Positions 1 to 12,547 of a stretch of 64,000 nucleotides of DNA are shown one piece after another. The notes under the pieces were generated by a model, which did not search any database, was not told where the DNA came from, and saw only the letters and a list, made by a program, of their open reading frames with translations. The stretch covers positions 486,702 to 550,701 of the forward strand of contig NMRA01000186.1 in assembly GCA_002633005.1 (NCBI GenBank). The letters run 5' to 3'. The stretch comes from Phoronis australis. Lineage: Eukaryota; Phoronida; Phoronidae. How positions within the stretch are numbered: the first letter of the stretch is position 1; each line of letters opens with the position of its first letter. The position numbers and the translations under genes were made by a program.

Positions 1-59
1 TTTTAGATAGGTAAAAAGCGTCCAGGTGCACTTTACTATTTGGGAAATCTGATTATAGA

Positions 60-215
60 GTTTTTTCCATATCCAGGCTTCAACTAAATTTCATGAATCG
101 TCATCATTTCTTTAAATGTTAGCTTCTAACTGCCAAAAATTATCTATTAACCTGTCAGTTTTCGGAGATACATAAACATGTAAATCAAAAAACCAACGAA
201 TTTGCTAATCAAAGC
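60..215. repeat. Dispersed repeat, copy A (copy B at 38100-38225)
   Basis: The two segments share, in order, TTCATGAATC/GCATCATGAATTTCTT, TAGCTTCTAACTGCCAAAAAT/AAGCTTCTAATTGTCAAAAAT and ATACATAAACATGTAA/ATACATAAACATATAA. This is moderate identity with gaps, same orientation. Confidence 0.5.
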
Positions 216-338
216 CGAATGGTATAAGCAATTTCCACAGCCGTGCTCGCAGATTTTGGCGGGTATCCGGGGGAAAATAGGAGATTAGGCATTCATAGTA
301 AGATGCACATTTGCTCATTTCGAGTTACCCATAACGGT

Positions 339-566
339 TCACGAGTTTAACTTGACCCCACCCAAAGTCGCTGAAATATTTGTTCCGTTATTGAGAGTAT
401 TTGAGTACTGTCTCTCGTTCATCCCAATAGCCTCGACAGCAGTGTTTTCCACATGAGTGAATTCCTCATAAACCAACTCATAGTTACCATTTTCAAACGA
501 GATACTGTTCTTGTGATACTTTGGGAAACAGTAACATAATTCTATGATTACATCATTTTTGGCCAT
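339..566 (-). CDS. Possible 75-residue ORF, unknown
   Basis: ATG in a good context (ACTATGG) at 566, stop at 339. It reads MAKNDVIIELCYCFPKYHKN, then SISFENGNYELVYEEFTHVE, with an N-G-T-N-I-S double sequon near the end. Composition looks coding rather than AT noise, but there is no signal peptide, no known domain and no clear splice partner. Confidence 0.3.
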   Translation of the reverse strand: MAKNDVIIELCYCFPKYHKNSISFENGNYELVYEEFTHVENTAVEAIGMNERQYSNTLNNGTNISATLGGVKLNS

Positions 567-599
567 AGTGATGATTAGAAAACGCACAATCTCTCATTT

Positions 600-3168
600 C
601 ACCACATGGATGTGACTTCGAATGGTAATCGACACTTGATGTCCTACTGTACATATCCTGATGATGTCTTATGACGTTGAGTTAACATGAACTTTTTTAT
701 TTGTGCGGCGATTGTCCGTTTTCTAATTATTCTAAAACTAACTATCGGAAACAGTCCTTTTGTGTAATTAACAAATAGGGGTCTTCACGTTCTTCAGAAT
801 TCCACCCTTTCGATTTCCTGTCAATCCCATTATATTCACATTTTTTGTTTGGATCGAATGTCTTGATACTGCTGTGCTGTGCACGAGTATTTGTGTTTTA
901 AATTTATGAATTTGGAATCTCAACTTCCCTCGTGAATACTTGGCAGTGTCCATGGGCGTCGCACCAAAGGGGGCTGGTGAGCTATAGTCCCCACTTTTTT
1001 CGGTGCTGGACCGCCCATGGTCTATGGGCGGTGCATCACAGTGCCCGCGCTGCCCATGGTGTCGGATTTGCATGAATAGCGGGACAAAGGGACATTTCCC
1101 TGAACTGCTCCACCGAGAAAGGGTAGCGTCTGAAATCGGTCACTTTAATTATGAAAGACTAAACATCATTAAGCTTGGAAAAGAGTGACAGTTCATTCCA
1201 CCCTCGTGTGGTCACAAGACGGTGCAGAAAGTGACCCTCTTCAACATGGAAGTCATTTGCACGATTTCACAAAAAAACAGGAAACTAGACGTAATCAAGT
1301 CCAACATTGGGCCCTCTATCAGTGAGCGGACCCTTAAGAATTTTTCAATAAAAACATAAAAGGGTAGCCACTTGAATGTCATCAATGGCCTCCTTCAAAG
1401 GTGGGGCCTTCAACATGGAATAATCAATATTTGGAAAAATCAAGAAATATGCAGCAATTGGTGATATCAGTCAGGGATTCAAGCGATAAACAATTCGAGA
1501 AAAAAAGCGACAGTTGCTTCCGTAACCCCTTCCCAGAGAGGGTTTTCTGGAAAAAATATGGTTTTGCAATCGCAAAATTTTGACTTACTCAATTTAAAAT
1601 TTAAGTAAATTATACGTTCCGCAAAATTTTCGTTTTACATTTTTTTTTCGATTTTTCGAAATATAATGTATGAATCATTGCGTGCACGTTTTCAAGTACG
1701 TTTAGACGACCTGTGCAAAGCAGAGACTCCAGTAACAATATCCTGGCCAGGGTCCCCAAAGGTAAACCATGCACTGATACAGAGTTGTTAAATATTTCTC
1801 TTGATTTTTCTCTTTTATCCGCATTTAGCAGTCTTTCTTTTTTCGACTGCCCCAGCCCAACGCGTATGTCGGTTGCCACGGTTGAACCTTGACACCTGAA
1901 AATTTTTGGGGGGGCCTGTGTCCCCCCCGGTCCCCCCGCTTCCTACGGCCCTGCTTTATAGACAGAAAAATTCGACCAAGTTCAGCTGGCATCGGGTGTC
2001 ACAGGGAAAAAGAGCTTGAACCATTTCAGCCGACATCAAGTGATACTGGGAAAAACGTATACCGATCCGTTCTGAACATCAAGCTGGCATAATACGATTT
2101 TTTTATTCCAAGATTTGGACAACTTAACGGGGTGTATACACCATGCGCACACCCAGGGGCGAAATGGGCAAAATGTTCCGCGTCTGAGACACAAAAAGTC
2201 CGTGAAAATGAAACAAAAGTCCACCAAAAATCCACTGAACGAGCGCAAACACGCAACTTACAGTGGTGGCCCCGTTTTTTGTTTAGTCCGCCTGCATTTT
2301 TGTTACCAAATTACCAAAAGGTCCACAACGTCAGGAATTCGAGCCCCCCATATTGGAGGCTGGGTGCACGCATGTACACCGGTTAAATCTTCAGGTTCCT
2401 TTCGAAAATAGGTGTAAATGGGGTTTAACTAGTAAGAAATGACTCTGAAAGTGATATAAATCGAAAAAAGTTTTTATTGTACTTTGTTTTTTAATTATCG
2501 TTTTTTTTTAATTTTAAAAAAATCCAGTTTTACCTCTAATTTACTTTCAAAATGCAGAGTGATTGTCATCAACTGTTTTCTTACGCAGTAGTCTACTTAT
2601 TCAAGGCCAAATGTATGTACAAAATCCTGATCTTGATTTTGTGGCATTTTTTTGCGTGTGAGTCATGGCAAGTACGCCACTTTCTGTCATTTGGTCACTT
2701 TCCGTCTAATAACTAAAAATCAGGTCCATATATCAAAAAACCCTGGCACGCGATTTTACTTCAGTTCTAGAGGATTTCAAATTTGCAAATTTCGTAAAAA
2801 TTGACCCACGTGTTGCGGAAAAATAGGTCCGAGAATCTTGTCACTACCCTGAAAACGCGCCGAGAAAAACGGCTTTGAAGTTAAGCGGTCATCGATTGCC
2901 ACTTGAGGTCAAAATTCGTTCAGAATTCGCGGTCATTATGTTCCAATTTTTGTCAATGTACTAGAGATAAAGCTGATATTTACTTCATGTTTAGAAGATG
3001 TGACATACCTGTTTGTTTACAGCCTAATTTTAATCAGTTTGCGAACTTGTGAAGCACAACCGACGACCAAAACAAATTATGGCTGTCCCGTGGGCGGAGC
3101 TTAGCGTTGATCTATCGTCTGCTGTTCTGGTGTGCCAACCTCACATCATTAAACCATATGATTAAACC
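600..3168. other. Gene-free stretch with an old repeat fragment
   Basis: Contains a G-rich/C-rich repeat end at about 1880-1960 (CCTGAAAATTTTTGGGGGGG, then a C-rich part), related to 39505-39545, and a MITE-like segment at 2130-2400 with GGTGTATACACCATGCGC and GCACGCATGTACACC ends. A 9-bp hairpin (ACCGCCCAT/ATGGGCGGT) sits at about 1010-1032. No supported exon. Confidence 0.4.
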
Positions 3169-3174
3169 ATGTGC

Positions 3175-3222
3175 AGACAATGGCCGTCGTCTCTCTGGAT
3201 AGAGACGACCCGGTCATTGTCT
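3175..3222. repeat. Imperfect 20-bp inverted repeat
   Basis: AGACAATGGCCGTCGTCTCT, loop of about 6 nt, then AGAGACGACCCGGTCATTGT. About three mismatches. It is flanked on both sides by TAAACCATGTG words. Confidence 0.65.
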
Positions 3223-3559
3223 AAACCATGTGTTGATTGTTTAGGCGACTCATCTGAACTCTCCACTCAGTGTGGTAAAAGACTCTTAACTATATGCTAC
3301 ATAGACCTATTATATGTCGTTACCGTCTCTTCATCAACCAACATATGTGTTGTATCAAATGGCCGCGTTACTGTCTACACAATGATATTGGCGACGAGCA
3401 TAATGAACTACATTCATCGTAATGGCTCAACCATGGACATGTTAATGGGTTCAACATTTTCACGTGCCTGTACCGCAAACATTTTGACCGAATGGACTTT
3501 GGGATAAGAAAATAGCACTTTCTGCGCAAATAGCGTCGCTTGGGTGAGATTCTCAAGTT

Positions 3560-5200
3560 ACCTAAGTTTCCTACTACAGTTTTGTTTTGTTGAACACTGA
3601 GTCATTTCTCTAATTCTTTGTGTTGCGACCGGCGGCAAGTCAAAATCCACTGAGTTTGGTAGCCTAGTTTCTCCACGGCGCGTTCCTAGCAGAGAAGCAC
3701 GGTTTATCTCCAAAAACGCTACGCTGACGGCAAGTAGTTGTCTTCACAGCGCGTGCGTGCACTCTCATCGACATTCAGCGTCCCCGCCATTCCGACTTCT
3801 CTTGCACACGCACAATTTCTGCACTGACTCCTCAAGCTGAGTTCAGTGACGGCTTCTGTAGGACTTGGCGTACTCTACCTAATCTTTTTGCAGATGGACA
3901 AACAGGCTCAGGCTTGGAACAGGAGTTCACCATTTCACCACCAACTTTCACACGGTCAAAAATAGAATTTTTTTATTCTTGGTCTCGCTACAACATCTAT
4001 ATCAGCTGGTACAGCACTCTCGATTGCCCGGTTACACAATGTTTGTTGACAGGAGATTAGAGCTAGTGTCCTTGTATAAGCTCCGCCCCACTTGTCAGTC
4101 ACTGAGCTGGTTAGCAGTCAAACCGTACGACTTACGGAAGCCTGGTGAAATATAATTAAAAAACAAATTTGGATTTTCAGAATGGTTTTATTTTTCTTCA
4201 CTATACTGTGCATCAAGAATTAAAGATTAGGATGACATAAAAATGTAAAAAAACAATCAAAACTAATTTTTTGTGTATCCACTATAAAACTAGCACATAG
4301 CATCAACTTCAAAAAATCAAAGTTGGAACCAAATATGCTGTTTTTGAAGGACTACCATAAAATTCACTGGCCTTTGAACAAACTTGGTAAGCTTCTGCCT
4401 TACATTAGGCTTACAGGTATTGAATGATGCAGTGTGGAGTTATGCAGCTAAATGCTGCACAATACACGGGCATCACGACCCACTTTGGTTCATCAGGAAG
4501 ATGGCGGACCACTCCGCTCAACGAAAACCACGTGACTGATGTCAACTCTAGTTATATTTGCCGCATTGGGTAGAACGATAATTTTTTCCAACACCGATAA
4601 ATAACTTGGTTTACTCAAAGAGCGGTGCAGCTTTTGAAGACACTACTTCTGAGTCAGATTTTATCGTAGTCATCTTTACCCACATCGGCGCGAAGCTGTA
4701 GATTTTGTATACAACTTTGCACCTAGTCTAGAACAGATTTTTCTGATCGGGAATTTTTGTCGCCAGTCCTTGTCGTGGATACGAGTTACTGATCCTGATA
4801 AAAATAGTGTGTGTTACCGTTAACAAGAGACTGTTGGAAAAGTAGCGTAATTGTTAGAAAGTCATTCAAATATGCAACGAAAATCAAGTCGTATAATGGA
4901 CATAGTCGTAAGCGTTACAAGTAGACGTGATGTCGTTGGAGACAAAAACGAACAACACAGATGGAACATTTTACTTTAAAGTAAAGGAAACATCACAAGA
5001 TTTGGTCTTCGCAGGTTTACAAGTTGTTTCAAACTGATACACTACACTCTCGTCCCGTTTGTTCTCCACTGGCTGCTGACACATTCGTTCACATCAGCGA
5101 CACGCTGCTTGTTGTCTCTGATGATTAGTTATCAAAATCGTCCCATACTTAATAATTTCCCAGTAAATTAAGTAGAAATGATACAGACAATATGCATGCT
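3560..5200. other. Gene-free stretch
   Basis: I see no supported exon. A GGGCGGAGCTTA word at about 3093 recurs inverted at about 4080 and might mark the ends of an old 1-kb DNA element, but the rest of the arms is not conserved. Confidence 0.3.
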
Positions 5201-5215
5201 TTCTCATGGATTTGT

Positions 5216-7588
5216 TCACAAGCTCCTGTGCCATCCCCACTTGGCTTCACCGTTTGTCAGCATCTCAAGAACCCCGTCGTCATCATTTGGCTTATCTTGA
5301 AAACAAAAAGAAACCATACAACCGTCACCAGCTGTTTGCTACGATAGCCCTCAGATAAGTAGTAAACATATGACCACGCAGTTGTGGGGATTCCAAGGCG
5401 GTTCTGCTTAATCTTTTTTTTTCTCGCTACATAGAATATTTTGTTTTTGAAGTTCCCCCAGAATGAAGATAAGGTATTTTGTTAGCGCATGTGAAATTTT
5501 GTAAAAAATGGCCAATCTTTGTGAATAAGGTTTCAGATAACCTTAAGTAATCAATTATCTAACTTATAAAATAACGAATGAACTAATAACTAACAAGTTA
5601 GCTTACTGACTAATTAACTTAACATTGCTGAGCTAGCACGAAAAAAGCACAGTCATATACTTGCACTGAACGTATCCTTATCCACTTTTAATTCGGGTGT
5701 GGTTCCTCTCGAGGTCTTAAGTTCCGAACTGTCTCCGTTATCTGTGCACAGAACAGATCGGCATTTTAACAATAATTTGTGACAAAATTCGCATAGGTAA
5801 AAGGTCAAACTCAACAGTTGTTTTTGTGGTGCAAGGCGTGTTTATACATGTACTTCTTAACCCTACTGCTTTTACGTTATGTAGGACCCCGTAAAATATC
5901 GAAATTTGGTTCGGAACATCTCTCAGAAATGCCTGATTGATGAATTTTAAGTACTATGCTTTATGCACTATTCTCCAAAACTCTGTTAGGGCTTGTTTTG
6001 AAAATATCCCACTTTTGCTATCGAATAACAGACTTTAAATAGGATTTTCATGGAAAAATGTAAAGCTCAATAAAATGAAAACTGTAACACCGTTTTTAAG
6101 ATCTCATCTTGGAACTTTTAGAATTCGATCATGTTATCGATACCGTCCGATCATGTTATCGATAGCGTTGTTTTGCTATAAATGTACCTTTGTTTTTTGT
6201 AAAAAATTAGCATGGATGCGTCATCTAATTAATGTCGTGTTTCTAAAATGTCATAAACCAAAATTTTACAGACTTTCCACTTTCATGAAGTGTATACTTT
6301 TACTGACCTAAAATCTATGATATTGTAAATATTTGGCTAAGTACGCACATTTGTCAGAGAACCTGTAAATCCGTAATGGTAGTGCTATGATAAGACTCAA
6401 AAACATCTATCCATACCCAGATGAAGGCTTGTTCATTAATATTCATGTAAATATATTTCATTTATTTCCCATTCCACCGGTGCCATCTTTCGCTTCGCGA
6501 TCCACTGTTCAAATCTCTCTGCTGTAGTTGTCTTCAAACAGCGGTTTGTGACATGTGCCAAGCAAATTTGATATGGGTTCAACCTTGTTAGGAAACCTTG
6601 GCAGACTTGCATATATCAAACAGTGGCATACGGGCGAGGAAAGTCATTTCCAAAATAAACTCCAACGCGGAATCAAAACCGAAACACTCGTGTGGCTGCG
6701 CAACTTCGCAAAATGCGTTTTTCGACAGTAGAAAACGACCATACCACTGTAACGGGTGATTCCACGGTTGGGGGAGGTCTTTTTGCGCAAGATTGTTCAA
6801 CGAAACCTCAACAAATTGGTGTACTATTACTGTGTTAACTTAAGAGTTGCATTAACATTCAAGGCTCAAAACTGTCTAATTTATTTAACCTTGAGAACAA
6901 AATTCCTATGGGTCTACGGTCCAGAGCAATGTACAAATTTATCTGTGCTGAATGTGATATAGTGATATAAGTGAAACTGTTTGTAGTATTTTAATACCAA
7001 CAAACCGAATTTCAGATCAAATTTTGCTGCTGTCATCATCTCCAAAGAGATGACGCAACATGTTAGGATTTGCGCGGAGAATTATGCAAGAAAATGAAGT
7101 TTATTAGATTGTTTTTCATTTGAACGTCTCAAACGGGTAAGGATAGTGTTGGTTGACTCCCAGATTTTGCATGCACCCTGGTCGGCCTTTATCTCTGCAT
7201 GTTGATGTAAGTTTCACGAGGTGATGAGCAGAACTACCGGGCTGTGTGAAGTCTGGGGGTCTAACGTAGAGAAGACTATCGTCAAAATACAGCTTGGTAT
7301 CACTGTGTGTTGAGCTCCGACGGACTTCGAAATTACACATACATGTACTGTTGTGCACCTCGCCATGAAACTTGTATCAGATGTGCATGCAAAATCTGGG
7401 AGTCAATTGACACCCACCTTGCCAGTTAGTACAGCCGTTTAAGTGAAAAACAGTCTAATAAACACCATTTCTTATTGACCTAACTCACCATTGACAACTC
7501 CCCACCACGCGTCTTTCCACATAACAGGCTTTGCTACAGCGACAGACACAAAAACAAGATACACGAGACAAATTATCAAATTCGACAT
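5216..7588 (-). CDS. Small secreted Trp-rich peptide precursor, two exons
   Basis: Exon 1 is 7588-7489 and exon 2 is 5295-5216 (TGA); together 59 codons. Exon 1 codes for a textbook signal peptide, MSNLIICLVYLVFVSVAVA with likely cleavage after A-V-A, then KPVMWKDAWWGVVN. Donor CAATG|gtgagt is phase 1. Exon 2, after tttttgttttcaag, starts in phase 1 and reads DKPNDDDGVLEMLTNGEAKW, then GWHRSL. The mature part (about 40 residues) has five Trp, no Cys, and ends in an amphipathic-looking stretch. I do not recognise a family. A secreted signalling or defence peptide is possible but is only inference. A TATA element lies about 92 bp upstream. The intron holds a foldback element close to the donor. 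Confidence 0.7.
5350..5547 (-). repeat. Dispersed repeat family 2, copy A
   Basis: The reverse complement matches 17010-17206 through several aligned words: AAGGTTATCTGAAACCTTAT, ATTTCACATG, AAAATACCTTATCTT, GTAGCGAGAAAAAAA, GTTTACTACTTATC. It sits in the intron side just upstream of the Trp-rich peptide exon 2. Confidence 0.65.
7099..7463. mobile_element. 365-bp foldback element in the intron of the Trp-rich peptide gene
   Basis: Left arm from 7099 (GTTTATTAGATTGTTTTTCA ... TGACTCCCAGATTTTGCATG) is repeated inverted at 7382-7463. The inner 21 bp is perfect and the outer part is diverged, with gaps. No clear target duplication and no transposase. The right end is 24 bp from the exon 1 splice donor. 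Confidence 0.72.
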
Positions 7589-7679
7589 CGTTTTCGTATA
7601 TTTGACTGACGAGATAATCTATTGTTGCATTCAAAAGAATAAAAAGCGCCACTGGTCAAGTAGGCTATCGGATGCCTTG

Positions 7680-7686
7680 CTTATAT
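7680..7686 (-). promoter_or_regulatory. TATA box of the Trp-rich peptide gene
   Basis: Minus strand reads CCATATAAGCAAGG; the core ATATAAG is about 92 bp before the ATG at 7588. The gene at 16.2 kb has the same ATATAAGC core at a similar distance. Confidence 0.5.
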
Positions 7687-7699
7687 GGTTTTTCAATCA

Positions 7700-9700
7700 C
7701 GTAGCGCTGTAAACACAAAAGTTTCCGATTTTGCCACTGTATTTACAGTAGTTACAATTTGGGAAGAAATTTAATCACTAGAGGAACTTGGCTGTAAAGA
7801 TTAAATAATTACAATCCATTAAGCGCCTCCGCCAAATCCCGGCGGTAGTTCAATTTCCTGTTCTGCACACCGGTTCCGCTTTAGATAATTAGAGAACAAA
7901 ATTGTTTACTGTATCATAATATCCACACAAAATGTCTGTAGTTTATGAGTGTATCCAGACATTACACGAACAGGGTATGGAAACGATTTCGTGGCGGGGC
8001 CATTTAATTCAGAATTGATCCATGCACTACAATCTCGGGCTAGCAAACAATAAATATGCGGTACACTAAAATTCGACACCCAGTCCCCTATACTATAAAA
8101 ATTCCACACACGCGCCGACCACACTTCATACATCGTGATCCTGTGTCCAAACTCAAAACCCGAACTGTGGCTTCTGAGTTTGGTCACCTGGTATGGAGTT
8201 TGTGTCCAGAGTAGGCTGACACTAAAGGACTAGTACTATATATAGGTATATAGGTTTTATTTTGCTGTTCTATTTGTTTGCTATAGCACTTGCTTGACGC
8301 GACTTATTGGATCAAGCCAGAAATGATGTCATTTGTTTTCAATGTAATCATACTAGAGACTCCAGAATGCTCCACGGTGTCGCGCTAGTGGTGACATAAT
8401 TTCAGTACAAATAACATTCTAGAGGAACGGTCAAAGTTGTTCGCAAATAGAACCATAGTCTGGAACATTGTAGACAAATATGTTTACCCTTCGATCTGGA
8501 AATCCGCAAAGTTCTAGAAAGTGCTTTTACTCACTGGTGAAACGTTCGGCAGAACATTGTAAGATACTGTAAATCACCAAGGCACAGCTAAAGTGGGTTA
8601 GTTGAGTTAAAGTCGAAGTTGGTTATTTGAAGTTACAGTTAATTGTGTTGAAAGTTATGGAATCGGCAGTTAGTACGTTTGTCAATAGAGGACCAGCTGT
8701 AGAGTACCAGCGAGCCACTGATTCCAACAGCTGTCGGAAGTGAGGAGTTCATCCGACGTTTCGCCTCACTGGCTGCAGTATATAACACACATTACGTCGG
8801 GCGTTTTGTTTGAGTAGACCTGTGAACATTGATAAAGTGATTAACTAGCACCAGCCTTCTTAATTAAAACTAAAAGCACAGGACAATAACAACCAGGACC
8901 CACCCATCCACGGGGGAAACCTGGAAGTTTGTTCACCAGTTACTATACAAGGGGGAATTGATCAAACTTCAAAACCACTTAATTGCCAAGACTTCAGCTG
9001 GCTGGTCTGCAAAACCGAAAAGCCGATGTTCTACCTTGGTGGTGGGCGTTGGCCGGTACCTCAAACACCCGATGGCCCAACCAAAACTTAACTGGTTGGC
9101 CGGGCCTAAAACGGGTTGGCCGGGCCTAAAACGGGTTGGCTAGTGCTCAAACACAATAGGCGAACAAATCGCCGATTTTGAACAAAGCAAACAAACGGGT
9201 ACCGGTACGAAAAATAAACACTCACTAGATGTCACTTGAATCCTTGGAGCCACTTTCGAACGAATCTCTGCCGTCGGCCGTCGCTTTCGATCACCGGCCT
9301 ACTGGTTGTAGCACCAGTGCATCGTATTTTGGGTCCCAGCCAACTAGTTCTTTGGGTGAAGCCATCGCGTTTTGAAGTCTGGACAACAGGTTTTATTACA
9401 GGCCATTTGGTTTTACAACTGTCCAGCCAACTGGTTTTGAAGTCCAACCAATTATTTATCCCACCCTCCTTGAAGTACAGTGTATTGAGTATTGTTCGCG
9501 CGTATGGGATGTTATCAGAAGCGCGGCTTGGTAGTCTATACCACGCATTTGGCATTTACTGGCCCGCGACTGGAATTAAGGAGATCAAGGCTGGAATTTT
9601 GAAGCTCGGACATTTGCACTCTCTGATTAACAAGTCTGACCATCTGTTTTTGTTCGATTGGTTGTCTTCGATAAGAACTTCTAGAGATGGAAGTTCGATA
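7700..9700. other. Gene-free stretch with a short 21-bp repeat
   Basis: GGTTGGCCGGGCCTAAAACG is repeated about two and a half times at 9097-9140. From 9260 to 9460 there are degenerate AACTGGTTTTGAAGTC words in both directions. The 172-codon plus frame at 9236 runs through this repeat and into the minisatellite, so I do not call it a gene. Confidence 0.4.
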
Positions 9701-9708
9701 GATTTTAG

Positions 9709-10182
9709 TGATCCCTTAACTTTGGTGTATATGTACTGTGAAACATCACAATAATATTTAATGATCCCTTAACTTTGGTGTATATGAACTGCGAAACATC
9801 AGAATATTATTTAATGATCCCTTAACTTTGGTGTATATGAACTGTGAAACATCACAATATTATTTAATGATCCCTTAACTTTGGTGTATATGAACTGTGA
9901 AACACCACAATATTATTTAATGATCCCTTAACTTTGGTGTATATGAACTGTGAAACATCACAATATTATTTAATGATCCCTTAACTTTGGTGTATGTGAA
10001 CTGTGAAACACCACAATATTATTTAATGATCCCTTAACTTTGGTGTATATGAACTGTGAAACATCACAATATTATTTAACGATCCCTTAACTTTGGTGTA
10101 TATGAACTGTGAAACATCACAATATTATTTAATGATCCCTTAACTTTGGTGTATATGAACTGTGAAACATCACAATATTATT
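9709..10182. repeat. 53-bp minisatellite, nine copies
   Basis: Unit TGATCCCTTAACTTTGGTGT, ATATGAACTGTGAAACATCA, CAATATTATTTAA. Steps are exactly 53 bp and copies differ at only a few positions, so the array is young or homogenised. Confidence 0.95.
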
Positions 10183-10829
10183 TTTCGAAACTCTTTTGTT
10201 TTTTATTGCAGGTAGTCTACTCTATAGCAAACTAACTTTCGGCCTAAGCTATATTTCCTTTACATGATGAAACGTGGGGCTAAGACCCGCACATGCTTGG
10301 CCACGGTGGGCCAAGGCCCCAACTGCTCAGTGCAGGCGTGATTTTGCATGGGTGACTTCAACAAACAAGTATTAGTCAGAATGACCGCGTGAGCGCCCGA
10401 GTCAGTAGATAAAGCTGCGGACGTGAGCGTCTTGATGAACAAGTAAAGCAAGATCTTCGCGTAAATATTAATTGTTTGGGTGGAAATTTCAGTTGCGCGG
10501 TTAGATCGAGCAATCGGCCATAGACGATCACACGCCGATTTTTCGAACACAAGACTATGCAACAAACTTGAAAAGTGATTTTAGATGTCTCTAATTATTG
10601 AAGGGTATGATTATCAAAGTAACAAAAATACGAAGCGAGAAATAGTTTAAAATGAACATGAAAGATAAATGGCAAAGAGAAGTCGATTGAACTCATTAAT
10701 GCCTTGAAAGGGGAATTAAATGATTGGATGAATGGGAAACTAATGCTTATTGGACCTAATACAGGGATTTGACATAGTGCCATAAATATCATTACTTAAA
10801 GAGTTATTACATCCCGCCTAAATATTATC

Positions 10830-11345
10830 GTTAAAGGACAAGGCATGGGTTATAATATAGCAATCATTTAGGATATTATTTCATATTTCTCATGGTCACG
10901 GTCAAATTGTATCTTTAGAATTTTTGAAAAGCATGAGATACAATAAAATAGGATTTTGTTTTTCGAACATTAAATATTTTCAATTTTAGATATTTTTACA
11001 AGATGGGTGAAGATATTTTATACTAAACCAACTGCCTGTGTTGTCAATAATGACTACACTGCAGATTATTTTCCGATAGAGAAAGGCAGGAGACAGGATG
11101 ATTCATTTTCAGATCGATTATTTTGTTTAGCTGTTGAAAGTTATGTCTTACTGCACGCGAAAGTTAATAAAAAGGCATACATTTTGAAAAAAAAAATGAA
11201 GTTTAAATTCTCCAGTATGTAGATAATACTACATGTACTTTATTTCTACATGATGATAATTCTGGTATAAATTGTCTAATGTTTAAAAATTTTGGCTTAT
11301 TGTCTGGCCTATAATTACCTATCAAGAAGTGATCCAGGAACGAAC
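10830..11345 (+). mobile_element. L1/Tx1-like LINE reverse-transcriptase relic
   Basis: Plus-strand pieces in RT order: KGQGMGYNIAII (cf. K-G-R-x-I-x-E-N-I-R) at about 10835-10870; RWVKIFYTKPTACVVNND, then YFPIEKGRRQDDSFSDRLFC and LAVES (RT blocks before the catalytic loop) at 10998-11150; and a decayed catalytic Y-x-D-D-T (QYVDNT) at about 11212. Stops and frame shifts break it. No ends were found. Confidence 0.7.
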
Positions 11346-12376
11346 TTAACCGTTCATAGTACTCACCGCAGCATTTCAAATATTGACGCGTCGAAGAGAC
11401 AATAACATTTTCAATCATAATTCGACATCAAACTAACAACCTACCATTTTTATGGGAAAAGCCACATTTTCACGCTTTTCACGTACTACCACTAAGCGGG
11501 CTTATGTCCTATCAAATTATTTTCCCTTTCAGAAACACATGGTTTACTTTTTAAAAATATGTAGGTCATTGCTAGTATTTTGGCCTTTTTTAGCTTATCT
11601 TCTGTAGCTCCCACCTACAAATTGGCTGGAAAAAACTGTGGGTACTAACGTCAGTATGGATGTCTCGCGCCAAGTATTAAATACTTATGATTTTCAACTC
11701 AGTACCGTGTAAAAATCCGCTCAGTTGTTCACTCTGTTTATCTTCACCACGTGAATGCCGAGCTCGATGATGTTAATAAGATAAAACTAATATTACGTTG
11801 GGGAACACTTTATTAAGACTGACAATCAAAAGTTATAATCAAATTTGGTTAATAACAAAGTATCCATATAGCGTCGTGAAAATAATATCGGAATATATCA
11901 TGTCGGACGCAGACCAAAATGCTGCCGACCAGTCACAAACAGTCAATCTATCTTATTTCAACAAATCTAATTTTTCGTTTCAAAGGAATCTTAAGACACG
12001 CACTTGTTTTCATATGAACTGAAGTTGTAAATATTTGTACTGTTCAAGAAGTCACGATTTGTGTGCAGCACTTTTTCCGACACAAAATCAACCCCACCAT
12101 TTCATGCCCTGTTCATGATGCGCCTCGACGTCGACTTTCGGCGTACCTATAAAATTAAAAAAGGCTATTATAGTGCAATGTTCTTTTAGCAACACTGTGA
12201 CACTGTTTCACTTGATTAGCAAAATTTGTTATTTTTTAATTTTGTCTGTGTTTACGGGACAGGGAGTGGGCCCTATAAATCTGGCACTACGTGGGTGTAT
12301 ACTTGTGCCGCTAAAAGCAAGAGTCGTGGGATTGGATTGTACAGCAGCTCGTTCATTGTTTAGTCACTTTATTGTT
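11346..12376. other. Gene-free stretch
   Basis: AT-rich, no supported exon or repeat. Small open frames lack splice or domain support. Confidence 0.35.
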
Positions 12377-12547
12377 AGTGAACTAGACAACAAGGACGCT
12401 ATTTCACTACTGAACCATCAATGTTTTGTCAATAGTGAACTAGACAACTAGGACGCTATTTCACTACTGAAGCACTAATGTATTGTCAATAGTGAACTAG
12501 GCAACAAGGACGCTATTTCACTACTGAACCATCAATGTATTGTCAAT
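12377..12547. repeat. 57-bp tandem repeat, three copies
   Basis: Unit AGTGAACTAGACAACAAGGA, CGCTATTTCACTACTGAACC, ATCAATGTTTTGTCAAT. Starts at 12377, 12434 and 12491; copies differ by a few bases. Confidence 0.92.

Noticed and set aside
3080-4110. 1-kb DNA transposon with GGGCGGAGCTTA ends
   Set aside because: Only about 13 bp match, with no TSD and no internal similarity.
9236-9754. 172-codon plus open frame
   Set aside because: Runs through degenerate repeats and into the 53-bp minisatellite, with no domain and no splice support.
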